In this document: positions 39,912 to 49,409 of the stretch, piece after piece
Layout: every line of letters begins with the position of its first letter
How positions within the stretch are numbered: the stretch's first letter is position 1
The notes under the pieces: generated by a model
What the model saw: only the letters and a program-made list of their open reading frames with translations
Told to the model about the DNA's origin: nothing
Databases searched by the model: none
Program-made: the position numbers and the translations under genes
Assembly (NCBI GenBank): GCA_036403815.1
Contig: DASWQH010000012.1
Coordinates: forward strand, 62,001-126,000
Reading direction: 5' to 3'
DNA length: 64,000 nucleotides
Source: JACVRN01 sp036403815
Lineage (GTDB): Bacteria > Acidobacteriota > Blastocatellia > Pyrinomonadales > Pyrinomonadaceae

Positions 39912-40937
39912 ATGAAGGACAGTAACAAAGAGGCTCTGATATTAGCGGCGGCGGGCGCGGGCGCTCTGCTTGCCGGGCGTGCTGTAGCGCGGCGTCTTTT
40001 CGGCTACAGCCTGCGCGGAAAAGTTGTGTTGATAACGGGCGGCTCGCGCGGGCTTGGCCTGGTCATGGCGCGAGAATTTGCGTCTGAGGGAGCGAAGATT
40101 GTTATCTGCGCTCGCAGGCTGGATGAGCTTGAGGCGGCGCGTGCTGATTTGAAATGGCGCGGGGCAGAGGTGTTGGCCGTTCCCTGCGATGTGACTGACC
40201 GCCCGCAGGTCAACGAGATGATGAACATAGTCCGTGACCGCTTCGGGCGCATTGATGTGCTTGTGAACAACGCGGGCGTGATTCAGGTCGGGCCAATCGA
40301 AGTGATGACGATTGAAGATTACGAAGAGGCCATGAAGACGCATTTCTGGGGGCCGCTCTACGCCAGTTTAGCCGTGTTGCCGGAGATGCGACGCCGCCGC
40401 GAAGGCCGCATCGTCAACATCAGCTCCATCGGCGGCAAAATCAGCATCCCTCATCTAGTGCCTTACAGCGCCAGCAAGTTTGCACTCACTGGTCTTTCGG
40501 AAGGAATGCGCGCGGAGCTTTTGAAGGACGGCGTGGTCGTCACCACGGTTTGCCCCGGACTGATGCGAACGGGTAGCCCGCGCAATGCTTTGTTCAAGGG
40601 AAAGCATCGCGCAGAGTACGCATGGTTCGCCATCAGCGATTCCCTGCCGGTCACCTCCATGAATGCCGTGCGCGCTGCAAGGCAGATTGTCGCTGCGACA
40701 AAGCGCGGCGATGCCGAAGTCACCCTGACGATTCAGGCTCAACTAGCAGCAAGGTTTCATGGTCTCTTTCCCGGCACGACCGCAGACCTGCTCGCAATCG
40801 TCAACCGGCTTCTGCCCGGAGCGGGCGGCATAGGTCGTGCGAGCGCCAGAGGCAAAGATAGTCAATCAAGTCTTGCTCCATCCGTACTGACTGCTTTGAG
40901 CGAGAAGGCAGCGACGAAGAACAACGAGATGCTGTAG
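39912..40937 (+). CDS. Short-chain dehydrogenase/reductase
   Basis: 341 residues, about 80 longer than a basic SDR. An N-terminal hydrophobic stretch (residues 8-27, ALILAAAGAGALLAGRAVAR) may anchor it to the membrane. Cofactor motif TGGSRGLG, NNAGV, catalytic Ser in VNISSIGGKI and YSASK (Tyr/Lys). Cofactor Arg (ICARRLDE) suggests NADP. The C-terminal 80 residues are basic and Ala-rich. Substrate unknown. 29 bases before the cyclase gene. Confidence 0.88.
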   Translation: MKDSNKEALILAAAGAGALLAGRAVARRLFGYSLRGKVVLITGGSRGLGLVMAREFASEGAKIVICARRLDELEAARADLKWRGAEVLAVPCDVTDRPQVNEMMNIVRDRFGRIDVLVNNAGVIQVGPIEVMTIEDYEEAMKTHFWGPLYASLAVLPEMRRRREGRIVNISSIGGKISIPHLVPYSASKFALTGLSEGMRAELLKDGVVVTTVCPGLMRTGSPRNALFKGKHRAEYAWFAISDSLPVTSMNAVRAARQIVAATKRGDAEVTLTIQAQLAARFHGLFPGTTADLLAIVNRLLPGAGGIGRASARGKDSQSSLAPSVLTALSEKAATKNNEML

Positions 40938-40966
40938 AGACAATTTCGGGGAGAAGCTGAAAAGCG

Positions 40967-41569
40967 ATGAGAAGGAAAACACGCGCGGAATTGAATAAGC
41001 TGCTTCAGGAAAGGAACGAGTATCCTGACAGAGCGGTGGAGATTGACGAAGGGATTCGAGAGACCTTTGGCGAGACGCACGCCATCATGGTCATGGATAT
41101 GTCCGGCTTCTCGCGCCTGACAATCAAGCACGGCATCATACATTTTCTGGCGATGATTCATCGCATGAATCAGATTGCCATGCCGACCGTAGAGGAGTAT
41201 GACGGGGCAGTCATCAAGTTTGAGGCCGACAACGCCTTTGCCATCTTTCCCGAGGTGGAGCAGGCCGTAGATGCCAGCGTTGACATTATCAAGCGGCTCG
41301 AAGCGGCCAATACCATGTTGCCCGACGAGCTTGATATGCACGGCAAGTTCGGCATCGGTTACGGCGAGGTGTTGATAGTACAGGACGAAGACCTTTACGG
41401 CGCGGAGGTCAATCTGGCATCGAAGCTCGGCGAAGATTTGGCCTCGCGCAACGAGATACTCATCACCGAAGCGGCTTTCAGTCGCGTAGACGCGAGCAAG
41501 CGCCCGTACGAAGAGATAGAGATGGACATCTCCGGGCTGCATCTGGTCGTGCATAAAGTTAAGCTCTAG
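40967..41569 (+). CDS. Small class III adenylate/guanylate cyclase-domain protein
   Basis: 200 residues. Residues 25-185 contain the class III cyclase fold: AIMVMDMSGFSRLT (first metal Asp), VIKFEADNAFAIFP (second metal Asp altered to Glu/Asn-containing EADN), GKFGIGYGEVLIV and GAEVNLASKLGEDL. Normal cyclases have KxxGDG here, so activity and specificity (ATP or GTP) are unclear; the Lys is present. No sensor domain. Good SD GGGGAGAAG. Confidence 0.8.
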   Translation: MRRKTRAELNKLLQERNEYPDRAVEIDEGIRETFGETHAIMVMDMSGFSRLTIKHGIIHFLAMIHRMNQIAMPTVEEYDGAVIKFEADNAFAIFPEVEQAVDASVDIIKRLEAANTMLPDELDMHGKFGIGYGEVLIVQDEDLYGAEVNLASKLGEDLASRNEILITEAAFSRVDASKRPYEEIEMDISGLHLVVHKVKL

Positions 41570-41664
41570 CCCTTCATACAGATTATTCCCTGGCTAGGTT
41601 TCCCTGATAGCTTGCATGCCTCGACAGAAACGAAGCGTAGAAAGTAGCCTGGACGAAGTGAAGC

Positions 41665-41885
41665 GGAAGCCGTTTGAAGAGTCCCGCAAGGGACGACCTG
41701 ATAATAGTCCAGTGCTTTAGCACTGGGGATAGGACAAGTCAAAGATAGTGAGTCCCGTAGGGACGACTGAACATAACTTCAGCCGTCCCTACGGGACTCA
41801 ACTTTATTTATCGCCCTCTTTTCCCAGCCATGAATGGCTGGGCTATTATCAGGTCGTCCCTGACGGGACTGCTCAAAGAGCTAAT
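41665..41885. repeat. Class A palindromic element, copy 3
   Basis: GGAAGCCGTTTGAA, GTCCCGCAAGGGACGACCTG, ATAGTCCAGTGCTTTAGCACTGG, GTCCCGTAGGGACGACTGAA, then the complement in reverse (CAGCCGTCCCTACGGGAC, CCCAGCCATGAATGGCTGGG, CAGGTCGTCCCTGACGGGAC). Fills most of the 356-base gap between the convergent cyclase and PEP synthase genes. Confidence 0.88.
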
Positions 41886-41925
41886 TGAACACTGAGATAA
41901 AGATGAGCTTAAAACTTCGCCGAAA

Positions 41926-44430
41926 TTATTTTGAGCCGTCATCCATAAATTTATACAGCCCTGCGTGAGCGCCCGCCGTGGCTGTGGGCTGGCGGCTTGA
42001 ATTCTTCTGCTTGCTGATAGCGTTAGATGAAAGCTGCTCTTCGGCGTTCAGAATAACGCCCGTGGTTTGAATCACTGTGTCCGGGTTGAGTGAGATTGAT
42101 GTGATGCCGCGCTCGACCAGAAAACGCGCGAACTCCGGATAATCTGAGGGAGCCTGGCCGCAGATGCCTATCTTTTTACCGGCTCGATGCGCGGCCTCGA
42201 TGGCCTGCGAGATCATTTTTTCGACTGCGCCGTTACGTTCGTCGAAAAGGTGCGCAACCATCTCCGAATCGCGGTCAAGCCCAAGGGCAAGCTGCGTCAG
42301 ATCGTTTGAGCCTATGGAGTAGCCATCGAAGATGCGCAGGAACTCGTCCGCGAAAACGACGTTGGCGGGCAGCTCGCACATGGCATAAATCTCCAGCCCG
42401 TGCTCGCCCTGCTTCAATCCATGATCGCTCATCAGGTTGATGACCTTCTCGCCCTCTTCAACTGTGCGGCAGAAGGGAATCATGGCCTTGACGTTATCAA
42501 GCCCCATCTCTTCGCGCACGCGCCTCAAGGCCATACATTCCAGCCTGAAGCCTTCACGATAACGCTCGTCATAGTAACGGGACGCACCCCTGAAGCCGAG
42601 CATGGGATTCTCTTCAACCGGCTCGAACTCCTGCCCGCCTATGAGCATCGCGTACTCGTTCGATTTGAAATCCGACATGCGTACGATAACAGGCTTAGGG
42701 TAAAAGGCTGCGGCGATACGGCCTATGCCCTCGGAAAGATTTCGCACGAAGAAGTCCTGCGGGTCTTCTTCGTTGATGCGGCGCTCTATCTCGCGCACGT
42801 CCTCTGCCCGCTTCAATTTTGGATAGCGCACGAGCGCCATAGGGTGAATGCCAATGTGGTTATTGATGATGAACTCAAGCCGTGCAAGCCCAACGCCATC
42901 GTTCGGCAGAGATGCGAGCGCAAACGCGTGGTCTGGGTCGCCCACGTTCATCATCACCTGCGTGCGAGGCCGCGCTTCGTTGGTGACGACGCGGCGCTCG
43001 ACCGCAAAATCAATCTTGCCTTCGTAGATATTGCCCTGCGCTCCTTCGGCGCAACTGACCGTCACGTCAATTCCTGTCTGCAAGACTGCGGTTGCGTTGC
43101 CCGTGCCGACGATGCACGCCAATCCAAGCTCGCGGCTGATGATGGCGCTGTGGCAGGTGCGCCCGCCCCTGTCCGTGACGATGGCCGCCGCGCGCTTCAT
43201 GATTGGCTCCCACGCGGGGTCTGTCATGGAAGTAACCAGCACGTCGCCTTCCAGAAAATCTTTGAGATGGTCAGGATGGTCAAGCACGTGTACGCGTCCC
43301 TGCGCGACACGTTCTCCGACCGCGATGCCCGTCGCTAAGGGCAACCCGCGCTCGCCCGTTAACTTGTAGCTCTCTATAAAATTTTCCCGGTTCGTCGAAT
43401 GAACAGTTTCGGGTCTGGCCTGGACTACGAAAAGCTCTCCGGTCTTTCCGTCCTTAGCCCACTCTATGTCCATAGGCTGCGGCTGCCCAGCACGCTCTGA
43501 ATAATGTTCCTCTATGATGCAAGCCCAGCGCGCCAGTTGCAGGACTTCATAATCATCAAGAACGAAACGCTGGCGCTGCGCCTCGACTACTTCACGCGTG
43601 CGCGTGCCGCGCCCCTCGACGCCGTAAACCATCTTGACTTCTTTGCCGCCCAGGCGACGGCTGACGATGGGACGCGCGCCCGCTTTCAAAGTCGGCTTGA
43701 AGACAATCCACTCGTCTGGCGTAGCCATTCCCTGAACGATGGCTTCGCCTAAGCCCCACGCGCCGTTAATGACGACCGCATCACGAAAGCCCGACTCGGT
43801 ATCGAGCGTGAACATGACGCCGGAACATGCAAGGTCTGAGCGCACCATCGGCTGCACGCAGACCGACAGGGCAACGTCGAAGTGATTGAAGCCGCGTGCG
43901 GCTCGGTACGAGATGGCGCGATCCGTCCACAGCGAGGCGAAACATCTATGGCACGCTTCGATTAAATGGTCTTCGCCAAGAACGTTGAGGATTGTGTCCT
44001 GCTGCCCTGCGAACGAGGCATCCGCCAAATCCTCTGCGGTGGCGCTTGAGCGCACAGCAACTTCGCACGCTCGCCCTACACGTTCACACAGCCGTTTGTA
44101 AGCATCAAGAATCGCGTCGTTGGCTTCCAGGGGCAGAGGAGTATCGAGCATCAGAGCGCGCGTCTCACGCCCCGCCCGATTCAAAGCTTCCATGTCGTCG
44201 TAATCAAGCCCCAACATCAACTCGCGCAGCCGACCGCCCAGCCCATCCGTCTCAAGGAGTCTTCGATAGACCTCATCGGTCGTCGCAAACCCATCAACGG
44301 CGCGCACGCCCTGCTTCGTAAGCTGCCGGAACAACTCGCCCAAGTTCGCCCCCTTGCCGCCCACGCGAGCCACCTCGTCCGCGCCCACCTCTATTAAATC
44401 CAGCACGAGCCTGTCTGATGCATTGCCCAT
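41926..44430 (-). CDS. ppsA: Phosphoenolpyruvate synthase
   Basis: 834 residues from ATG 44430, which has CGGAGG seven bases upstream; an earlier in-frame ATG lacks an SD. Converts pyruvate and ATP to PEP, AMP and phosphate in gluconeogenesis. N-terminal ATP-grasp VGGKGANLGEL, phospho-His domain with TDRGGRTCHSAIISRELGL (catalytic His), and C-terminal PEP-binding barrel with MCELPANVVFADEFLRIFDGYSIGSNDLTQLALG and GKKIGICGQAPSDYPEFA. C-terminus has a ~35-residue low-complexity tail. Monocistronic. Confidence 0.96.
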   Translation of the reverse strand: MGNASDRLVLDLIEVGADEVARVGGKGANLGELFRQLTKQGVRAVDGFATTDEVYRRLLETDGLGGRLRELMLGLDYDDMEALNRAGRETRALMLDTPLPLEANDAILDAYKRLCERVGRACEVAVRSSATAEDLADASFAGQQDTILNVLGEDHLIEACHRCFASLWTDRAISYRAARGFNHFDVALSVCVQPMVRSDLACSGVMFTLDTESGFRDAVVINGAWGLGEAIVQGMATPDEWIVFKPTLKAGARPIVSRRLGGKEVKMVYGVEGRGTRTREVVEAQRQRFVLDDYEVLQLARWACIIEEHYSERAGQPQPMDIEWAKDGKTGELFVVQARPETVHSTNRENFIESYKLTGERGLPLATGIAVGERVAQGRVHVLDHPDHLKDFLEGDVLVTSMTDPAWEPIMKRAAAIVTDRGGRTCHSAIISRELGLACIVGTGNATAVLQTGIDVTVSCAEGAQGNIYEGKIDFAVERRVVTNEARPRTQVMMNVGDPDHAFALASLPNDGVGLARLEFIINNHIGIHPMALVRYPKLKRAEDVREIERRINEEDPQDFFVRNLSEGIGRIAAAFYPKPVIVRMSDFKSNEYAMLIGGQEFEPVEENPMLGFRGASRYYDERYREGFRLECMALRRVREEMGLDNVKAMIPFCRTVEEGEKVINLMSDHGLKQGEHGLEIYAMCELPANVVFADEFLRIFDGYSIGSNDLTQLALGLDRDSEMVAHLFDERNGAVEKMISQAIEAAHRAGKKIGICGQAPSDYPEFARFLVERGITSISLNPDTVIQTTGVILNAEEQLSSNAISKQKNSSRQPTATAGAHAGLYKFMDDGSK

Positions 44431-44675
44431 TAAAAAACCTCCGACGGGGTTGGAATTACACTGAGACACAGAACAAGCGAGCGGTCGCTTGCTGATATTA
44501 AGAAAAGCGGGCGAGGATTATCTTGTAAAAGTACAGAACCGACTCCAAAGGAATTTACGGGAGTCAGCTTTTATATAACACAGGTGAGGGTTGAATTCAG
44601 ATTGAAATCTTAGTCGGCGAGGGAAGGAGGCTATGAGTGGTAAAGCACAGAAACTCGCTCCTGCTCAAAGCCAAA

Positions 44676-45302
44676 TTACCGGGTACTGGAGAAAACGCGC
44701 GATGCTTCTGCGCCCGTGAGCAATATTTCCTCTTGCGAGCGCTTACCCTTCGGGATGTAGAAATGGCGACATAGAAGGCGTGTGCGGATTAATGAGACAC
44801 TGGCTGCCAGCATGAGCAGACCTCCGACCAGCGCACCCAACCGAGCACTGGGCGCTCCCTGCTGTGTTTGAGGAGCTATGGAGACAAATAGAAGACTGAC
44901 CGTCAATATCACGGGTATAAATAGATACGTGAAGGTGTTGCTCCAACTGAGCTTGTAAGGAGTTATCTCGTTGACGGTAATGTGTCGGGCGAATTTGCGT
45001 TTACGGTAGATACCAATCAACTCTTCGCGTGGTACGAGCACAGTGCGGTTGAGGCGACGGCGAACCTCATAGTAGAGCAGTAGGATGCCGCCTACAGCCA
45101 TACCGGCAATAACGCCGTACATGCCGGAGGATGCTGCTGATGGCGGTGCGAAGAAGAGTATATACATAGCCATGCCCAGGAGCGCTCCGCCAATGAGAGA
45201 TGGCATCCATCCGAATGCCTCAAGTACTCTGCCGGTTAAGGGCACTTGCTCCAACTCGGCGGGGAATCCATCCTGGCTTGTTGATGCTTCATCTGTAGCC
45301 AT
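44676..45302 (-). CDS. Hypothetical membrane protein, two pairs of transmembrane helices
   Basis: 208 residues from ATG 45302 (GGAGGAATT upstream); an upstream in-frame start lacks an SD. Hydrophobic segments lie near residues 34-53 and 61-79, then 130-150 and 160-178; the middle (80-125) is basic with RRRLNRTVLVPREELIGIYRKRKF. No recognised family. The last region CRHFYIPKGKRSQEEIL resembles a cytoplasmic tail. It lies between ppsA and preA with a 59-base gap to preA; relation to either is not shown. Confidence 0.75.
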   Translation of the reverse strand: MATDEASTSQDGFPAELEQVPLTGRVLEAFGWMPSLIGGALLGMAMYILFFAPPSAASSGMYGVIAGMAVGGILLLYYEVRRRLNRTVLVPREELIGIYRKRKFARHITVNEITPYKLSWSNTFTYLFIPVILTVSLLFVSIAPQTQQGAPSARLGALVGGLLMLAASVSLIRTRLLCRHFYIPKGKRSQEEILLTGAEASRVFSSTR

Positions 45303-45361
45303 AATTCCTCCTTCCTGGCTGAGGCACAACGCTTACCTACGTGATGCTAAGAGGGTCATTC

Positions 45362-46627
45362 TCACTCGTTCATTGTGGGAGGCTGTTGGCTGGACAACTC
45401 ACGCCATGTGATGGCTTGACTGCCGTCGTCCACTCTGACCATAGAGATGCAGCCGGGCGAGGGGCAGACCAGATAGCACAGGTTGCAGCCGACGCATTCC
45501 GATTCGTCCACCACGGGGAAGCGCTTGCCGTTAATCTGTGTGAGCGGGATGCACTGGTGCGCGCCGTCTTCGCAGGCTATGTGGCAGAGGTTGCACTGTA
45601 TGCAAAGGCTGTGGTCAATACGCGCGACCGTCTTGTAAGCAAGGTTCAGGTTGCCCCAATCCGTTACGTGGCTGACGCTCCTGCCTATAATCTCGTTGAC
45701 GCTCTTGAAGCCCTTCTCGTCCAGATAATTCGAGAGGCCGTCAATCATGTCCTCGACTATGCGGTAGCCGTAATGCATGACGGCGGTGCAGACCTGCACG
45801 GTGGTCGAGCCTAAGAGCAGAAATTCCGCAGCGTCTCTCCAGTTGGAGATGCCGCCGATGCCGCTGATGGGAATAGTAACTTCCGCATCGCGCGCCAGCT
45901 CTGAAACCATGTTCAGTGCAATAGGCTTGACTGCGGGGCCGCAATAGCCGCCGTGCGCGGCCATGCCGTTGACGTTCGGATGAGGAATCATCGTATCCAG
46001 ATCAACGCCTATGACTGAATTAATCGTGTTGATGAGAGAAAGGGCATCGGCTCCGCCACGCACGGCTGCGCGCGCAGGCGGGGTGATTGATGTAACGTTC
46101 GGCGTAAGCTTGACGATAACCGGAAGCTTCGTAGCCTCCTTCACCCATTCGGTAACCATGCAGGTGTATTCCGGCACCTGTCCCATCGCCGCACCCATGC
46201 CGCGCTCACTCATTCCGTGCGGGCAGCCGAAGTTCAGCTCCACGCCATCTGCGCCCGTGTCCTCAACCTTTTTGGCGATCTCGTGCCATGCTTCGCGCTT
46301 TGATTCGACCATCAGCGAGATAATCAGAGCATGCTTCGGATACTTTCTTTTGCATTCGCGTATCTCGCGCAGGTTCACTTCGAGCGGTCGGTCGGTGATA
46401 AGCTCTATGTTGTTCAAGCCCATCATGCGGAAGGGGCCAAGGTCAACCGACCCAAGGCGCGAGCAGACGTTTTGAATCGGCTCGCCCAGGGTCTTCCACA
46501 CAGCCCCGCCCCATCCGGCATCAAAGGCGCGCTCGATCATCGAACCCATGTTGGTCGGCGGCGCAGATGCCAGCCAGAAAGGATTGGGCGATTTAATTCC
46601 AGCAAAATCAACGCTCAGGTCTGCCAT
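45362..46627 (-). CDS. preA: Dihydropyrimidine dehydrogenase, catalytic subunit PreA
   Basis: 421 residues. FMN barrel of the NAD-dependent dihydropyrimidine dehydrogenase that reduces uracil/thymine. ELNFGCPHGMSERGMG contains the catalytic Cys of the family; KLTPNVTSI and GYCGPAVKPIALNMV bind FMN; GIGGISNWRDAAEFLLLG follows. The C-terminus has two 4Fe-4S motifs (CIQCNLCHIAC and CVGCNLCYLVCPSPGC). Forms a complex with PreT (next gene upstream). Last gene of the pyrimidine degradation run. Confidence 0.94.
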   Translation of the reverse strand: MADLSVDFAGIKSPNPFWLASAPPTNMGSMIERAFDAGWGGAVWKTLGEPIQNVCSRLGSVDLGPFRMMGLNNIELITDRPLEVNLREIRECKRKYPKHALIISLMVESKREAWHEIAKKVEDTGADGVELNFGCPHGMSERGMGAAMGQVPEYTCMVTEWVKEATKLPVIVKLTPNVTSITPPARAAVRGGADALSLINTINSVIGVDLDTMIPHPNVNGMAAHGGYCGPAVKPIALNMVSELARDAEVTIPISGIGGISNWRDAAEFLLLGSTTVQVCTAVMHYGYRIVEDMIDGLSNYLDEKGFKSVNEIIGRSVSHVTDWGNLNLAYKTVARIDHSLCIQCNLCHIACEDGAHQCIPLTQINGKRFPVVDESECVGCNLCYLVCPSPGCISMVRVDDGSQAITWRELSSQQPPTMNE

Positions 46628-46653
46628 TGGTCTACTCTCCTCACTGTAAAATC

Positions 46654-46732
46654 AGGTCAGTACCGCCTGCGGTAGCGAGCGGGTTCTCAAGCGACGATAC
46701 GACCCGCCCGCTACCGCAGGCGGTACTGACCT
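46654..46732. repeat. Class C palindrome, copy 3
   Basis: AGGTCAGTACCGCCTGCGG...GAGCGGGT and complement ACCCGCCCGCTACCGC...TACTGACC, between preT and preA. It ends at the preT stop codon. Confidence 0.9.
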
Positions 46733-48157
46733 TTAATGAGCTTTTATATCCTGCGTCTCTTCCATTATGGGAATCCGTGCTCCGGCGAATTCCACGCGCT
46801 CGCCGGTTAAGGATTGATGTATGCCCTGTGCAGCGAGCTTGCCCATCTGCGAAGCGTCAACTGCTTCGCGCCCGCCGTTGACGCAATCGCCTCCGGCGAA
46901 ATATTTGGGATTGCCGGTCTGCATAGACTCCTTGTTGACTACAACGCGGCCAGCCCCGTCCAACTCAAGCCCGTTAATGCTGCTGAAGAACTCACGCTGT
47001 TTGGTCTGGCCGAGCGCCTTGACGACCATGTCAACCGGAATGTCGAACTCAGAGCCGGGCACCGGACTGGCCGAGCGACGACCAGTTGCATCCGGCTCAG
47101 TCATCTCCATACGCACGCACCTGATGGCGGCAACATGCGAGTTGCTTTCATGCGATAGAATCTCGACGGGCGAAGTCTGCCACCAGAACTCTATGGCGTC
47201 CTTCTTCGCCAGCTCATATTCATATGCATAAGCGGGCATCTCGCGCTCGGAGCGCCGGTAAATCATCAGCACACGTTCCGCGCCCAATCGTTTGGCCTGT
47301 GTGACGGCATCAATGGCTGTGTTGCCCGCGCCGACGACCGCGACGGTGCGGCCAATGGGCACGCTCTGCCAGTCGCGTGTCTTGATGCGCTCTATAAATT
47401 CAAGCGCATCATAGACTCCTTCTAAATCTTCTCCGGGTATGCCGAGCTTTGCAGTTGCGCCCAGCCCCGCGCCTATGAAAATCGCGTCGTGTGATTTTTC
47501 AAGCTCATCCAGAGAGATGTCGCGTCCTATCTCCGTGTTCATACGGAATTGGACGCCAAGACGCTCGACCATCGCGGCCTCATCCGTGGAAACCTTCTGC
47601 GGCATCTTGTACTCGGCCATGCCATAAGTATCAAGGCCGCCCGCAAGCGATTTGCGATCATAGATGGTGACGGCGTAGCCGAGCCGCGCCAGATACGTCG
47701 CGCATGAAAGCCCTGCGGGGCCAGAGCCTATGATGCCAACAGATTTGCCGTTCGATTCGCCCGCGCGCAAGACTTCGCGCCCTTCGCGCATCGCGTAATC
47801 GGTCGCGTAGCGTTGAAGACGACCTATCTCAATAGGTTTCTCCATCAGAGTTCCTTCAACACAGGCTCCCTCGCACAGCACGTCCACGGGACAAACCCGC
47901 GCGCAGGTAGCGCCAATCGGGTTGGCATCGAAAATGACGCGCGCCGAGCCTGTTAGATTTCCGCTCGCAATCTTTTTGATAAACGCGGGCACGTCAATAT
48001 GCGTCGGGCAGGCGCGCGTGCAGGGGGCGTCGAAGCAGTAGAGACAACGATTCGCCTCAAAGTATGCCTCGGCCTCCGTCATTGCAGGCGCAATCTCACG
48101 GAAGTTCCGTTCAATCTGTTCATTATCAAGACGGGGTGTGGTTTCTATCTTCATCAT
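46733..48157 (-). CDS. preT: Dihydropyrimidine dehydrogenase, FAD/NAD subunit PreT
   Basis: 474 residues. N-terminal Fe-S binding cysteines (RCLYCFDAPCTRACP, CARVCPVDVLCEGAC), then a glutamate-synthase small-subunit-like reductase: VGIIGSGPAGLSCATYLA (FAD), VAVVGAGNTAIDAVTQAKRLG (NAD(P)H), YFAGGDCVNGG. Transfers electrons from NADH to PreA. Starts ATG 48157 (a second ATG follows directly). Class C copy 3 separates it from preA. Confidence 0.94.
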   Translation of the reverse strand: MMKIETTPRLDNEQIERNFREIAPAMTEAEAYFEANRCLYCFDAPCTRACPTHIDVPAFIKKIASGNLTGSARVIFDANPIGATCARVCPVDVLCEGACVEGTLMEKPIEIGRLQRYATDYAMREGREVLRAGESNGKSVGIIGSGPAGLSCATYLARLGYAVTIYDRKSLAGGLDTYGMAEYKMPQKVSTDEAAMVERLGVQFRMNTEIGRDISLDELEKSHDAIFIGAGLGATAKLGIPGEDLEGVYDALEFIERIKTRDWQSVPIGRTVAVVGAGNTAIDAVTQAKRLGAERVLMIYRRSEREMPAYAYEYELAKKDAIEFWWQTSPVEILSHESNSHVAAIRCVRMEMTEPDATGRRSASPVPGSEFDIPVDMVVKALGQTKQREFFSSINGLELDGAGRVVVNKESMQTGNPKYFAGGDCVNGGREAVDASQMGKLAAQGIHQSLTGERVEFAGARIPIMEETQDIKAH

Positions 48158-48190
48158 GGTTTAAGCTCGCGCAAAGTAGGAATCCGGGTT

Positions 48191-48414
48191 CAGCCCCTGA
48201 AAGGGGCGATAGACTGTAGCCCACGGCTTACGCCGTGGGAGAGCAGATCTGAAATTGAATCAAGCCCCGTAGGGGCGACATAAATTAGGCTGCAAAGTAG
48301 TTTTATTCAGTCACAAAAAACTATGTCGCCCCTACGGGGCTTATTGGCATCTTCCGCGTTCGTTTCCCACGGCTGACGCCGTGGGCTAAATTCTATCGCC
48401 CCTTTCAGGGGCTT
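48191..48414. repeat. Class B palindromic element, copy 2
   Basis: GCCCCTGAAAGGGGCGATAG, TAGCCCACGGCTTACGCCGTGGG, GCCCCGTAGGGGCGACATAA, loop, ATGTCGCCCCTACGGGGC, CCCACGGCTGACGCCGTGGG and CGCCCCTTTCAGGGGC. Lies in the 275-base gap just upstream of preT. Nearly identical layout to copy 1. Confidence 0.9.
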
Positions 48415-48432
48415 GCGGAACAAGACATCTTC

Positions 48433-49302
48433 CTAGTCCGCAGAAATTGGCCCGTAGGTGTTCGGCCTTCTGTCGCGGAAGAACTGCCACGTGTTACGCA
48501 CCTCTTGAATCAAATCAAGGTTAAGGTCTGCGACGATGAGAGCGTCCTTATCGCGCGGGCCTTCGGCGACGAACTGGCCGCGCGGGTCGCAGAAGTAGCT
48601 CTGGCCGTAAAATTCTCCAATGTCCCAGGGCTGCTCATGGCCGACGCGATTGATTGCGCCTATGAAATAGCCGTTGGCGACGGCGTGCGCGGGTTGTTCG
48701 ATTCTCCAGAGATATTCTGAAAGACCTGCGACCGTGGCCGAAGGATTGAAAACAATCTCGGCTCCGTTGAGACCGAGGACGCGTGCGCCTTCCGGGAAAT
48801 GGCGGTCGTAGCAGATGTAGACGCCTATCTGCGCAAAGGCCGTCTTAAATGTAGGATAGCCCAGATTGCCCGGCGTAAAGTAAAACTTCTCCCAGAAGCC
48901 CGGATTGACCTGCGGGATATGGTTCTTGCGATACTTGCCTAAGTAACGGCCATCGGCATCAATCACGGCGGCGGTGTTGTAATAGAGACCCGTAATCTCT
49001 ACCTCATAAATCGGGACGATAATCACCATGCCATGCTCTTTAGCCACGTCCTGCATCAGGTGAACGGTCGGCCCGTCGGGAATTTTTTCGACGGCCTCGT
49101 ACCAGCGCGTCTTCTGCTCTGCACAGAAGTAGGGTGTGGTGAAGACCTCCTGCATGCAGAGAATCTGTACTCCCTGTTTCGCGGCGTCTTCAATCAAAGA
49201 GAGGTGCTTTTCAATATTAGCGCGTTTGATTTCTTCAATCGGCGCATCTGTCGGCGCAGCATTCGTGGCCTGTATCAGACCACACTTAACAGTTCTTGCC
49301 AT
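48433..49302 (-). CDS. Beta-ureidopropionase (nitrilase-superfamily carbamoyl amidohydrolase)
   Basis: 289 residues. Hydrolyses N-carbamoyl-beta-alanine to beta-alanine, CO2 and ammonia; an N-carbamoylputrescine-like activity cannot be excluded from motifs. Catalytic triad: ILCMQEVFTTPYF (Glu), KYRKNHIPQ (Lys), IGVYICYDRHFPEGAR (Cys). Placement between preT and the NCS1 permease near hydA makes the pyrimidine role most likely. Confidence 0.88.
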   Translation of the reverse strand: MARTVKCGLIQATNAAPTDAPIEEIKRANIEKHLSLIEDAAKQGVQILCMQEVFTTPYFCAEQKTRWYEAVEKIPDGPTVHLMQDVAKEHGMVIIVPIYEVEITGLYYNTAAVIDADGRYLGKYRKNHIPQVNPGFWEKFYFTPGNLGYPTFKTAFAQIGVYICYDRHFPEGARVLGLNGAEIVFNPSATVAGLSEYLWRIEQPAHAVANGYFIGAINRVGHEQPWDIGEFYGQSYFCDPRGQFVAEGPRDKDALIVADLNLDLIQEVRNTWQFFRDRRPNTYGPISAD

Positions 49303-49328
49303 AACGTGAGTTCCTACCTTTTCTAAAA

Positions 49329-49402
49329 GTCAGTACCGCCTGCGTTAGCGGGCGGGTGATAGCTTAGCCAATACCCGCCCGCTAACGCAGGCGGTACTGA
49401 CT
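49329..49402. repeat. Class C palindrome, copy 4
   Basis: GTCAGTACCGCCTGCGTTAG...GGGCGGGT and complement ACCCGCCCGCTAACGC...TACTGAC, between the NCS1 and ureidopropionase genes. One base change (GTT for GGT) relative to the others, repeated in both arms, showing compensatory change. Confidence 0.9.
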
Positions 49403-49409
49403 GTAAATT

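Noticed and set aside
43992..44321. Open frames antisense to ppsA, and similar long ones at 42400-43338 and 53498-54466
   Set aside because: All lie opposite strong family matches (ppsA, hydA) with codon patterns reflecting the real strand.
44470..44675. Functional element in the ppsA upstream gap
   Set aside because: A short CAAGCGA/TCGCTTG hairpin is present but no clear promoter or terminator could be supported.
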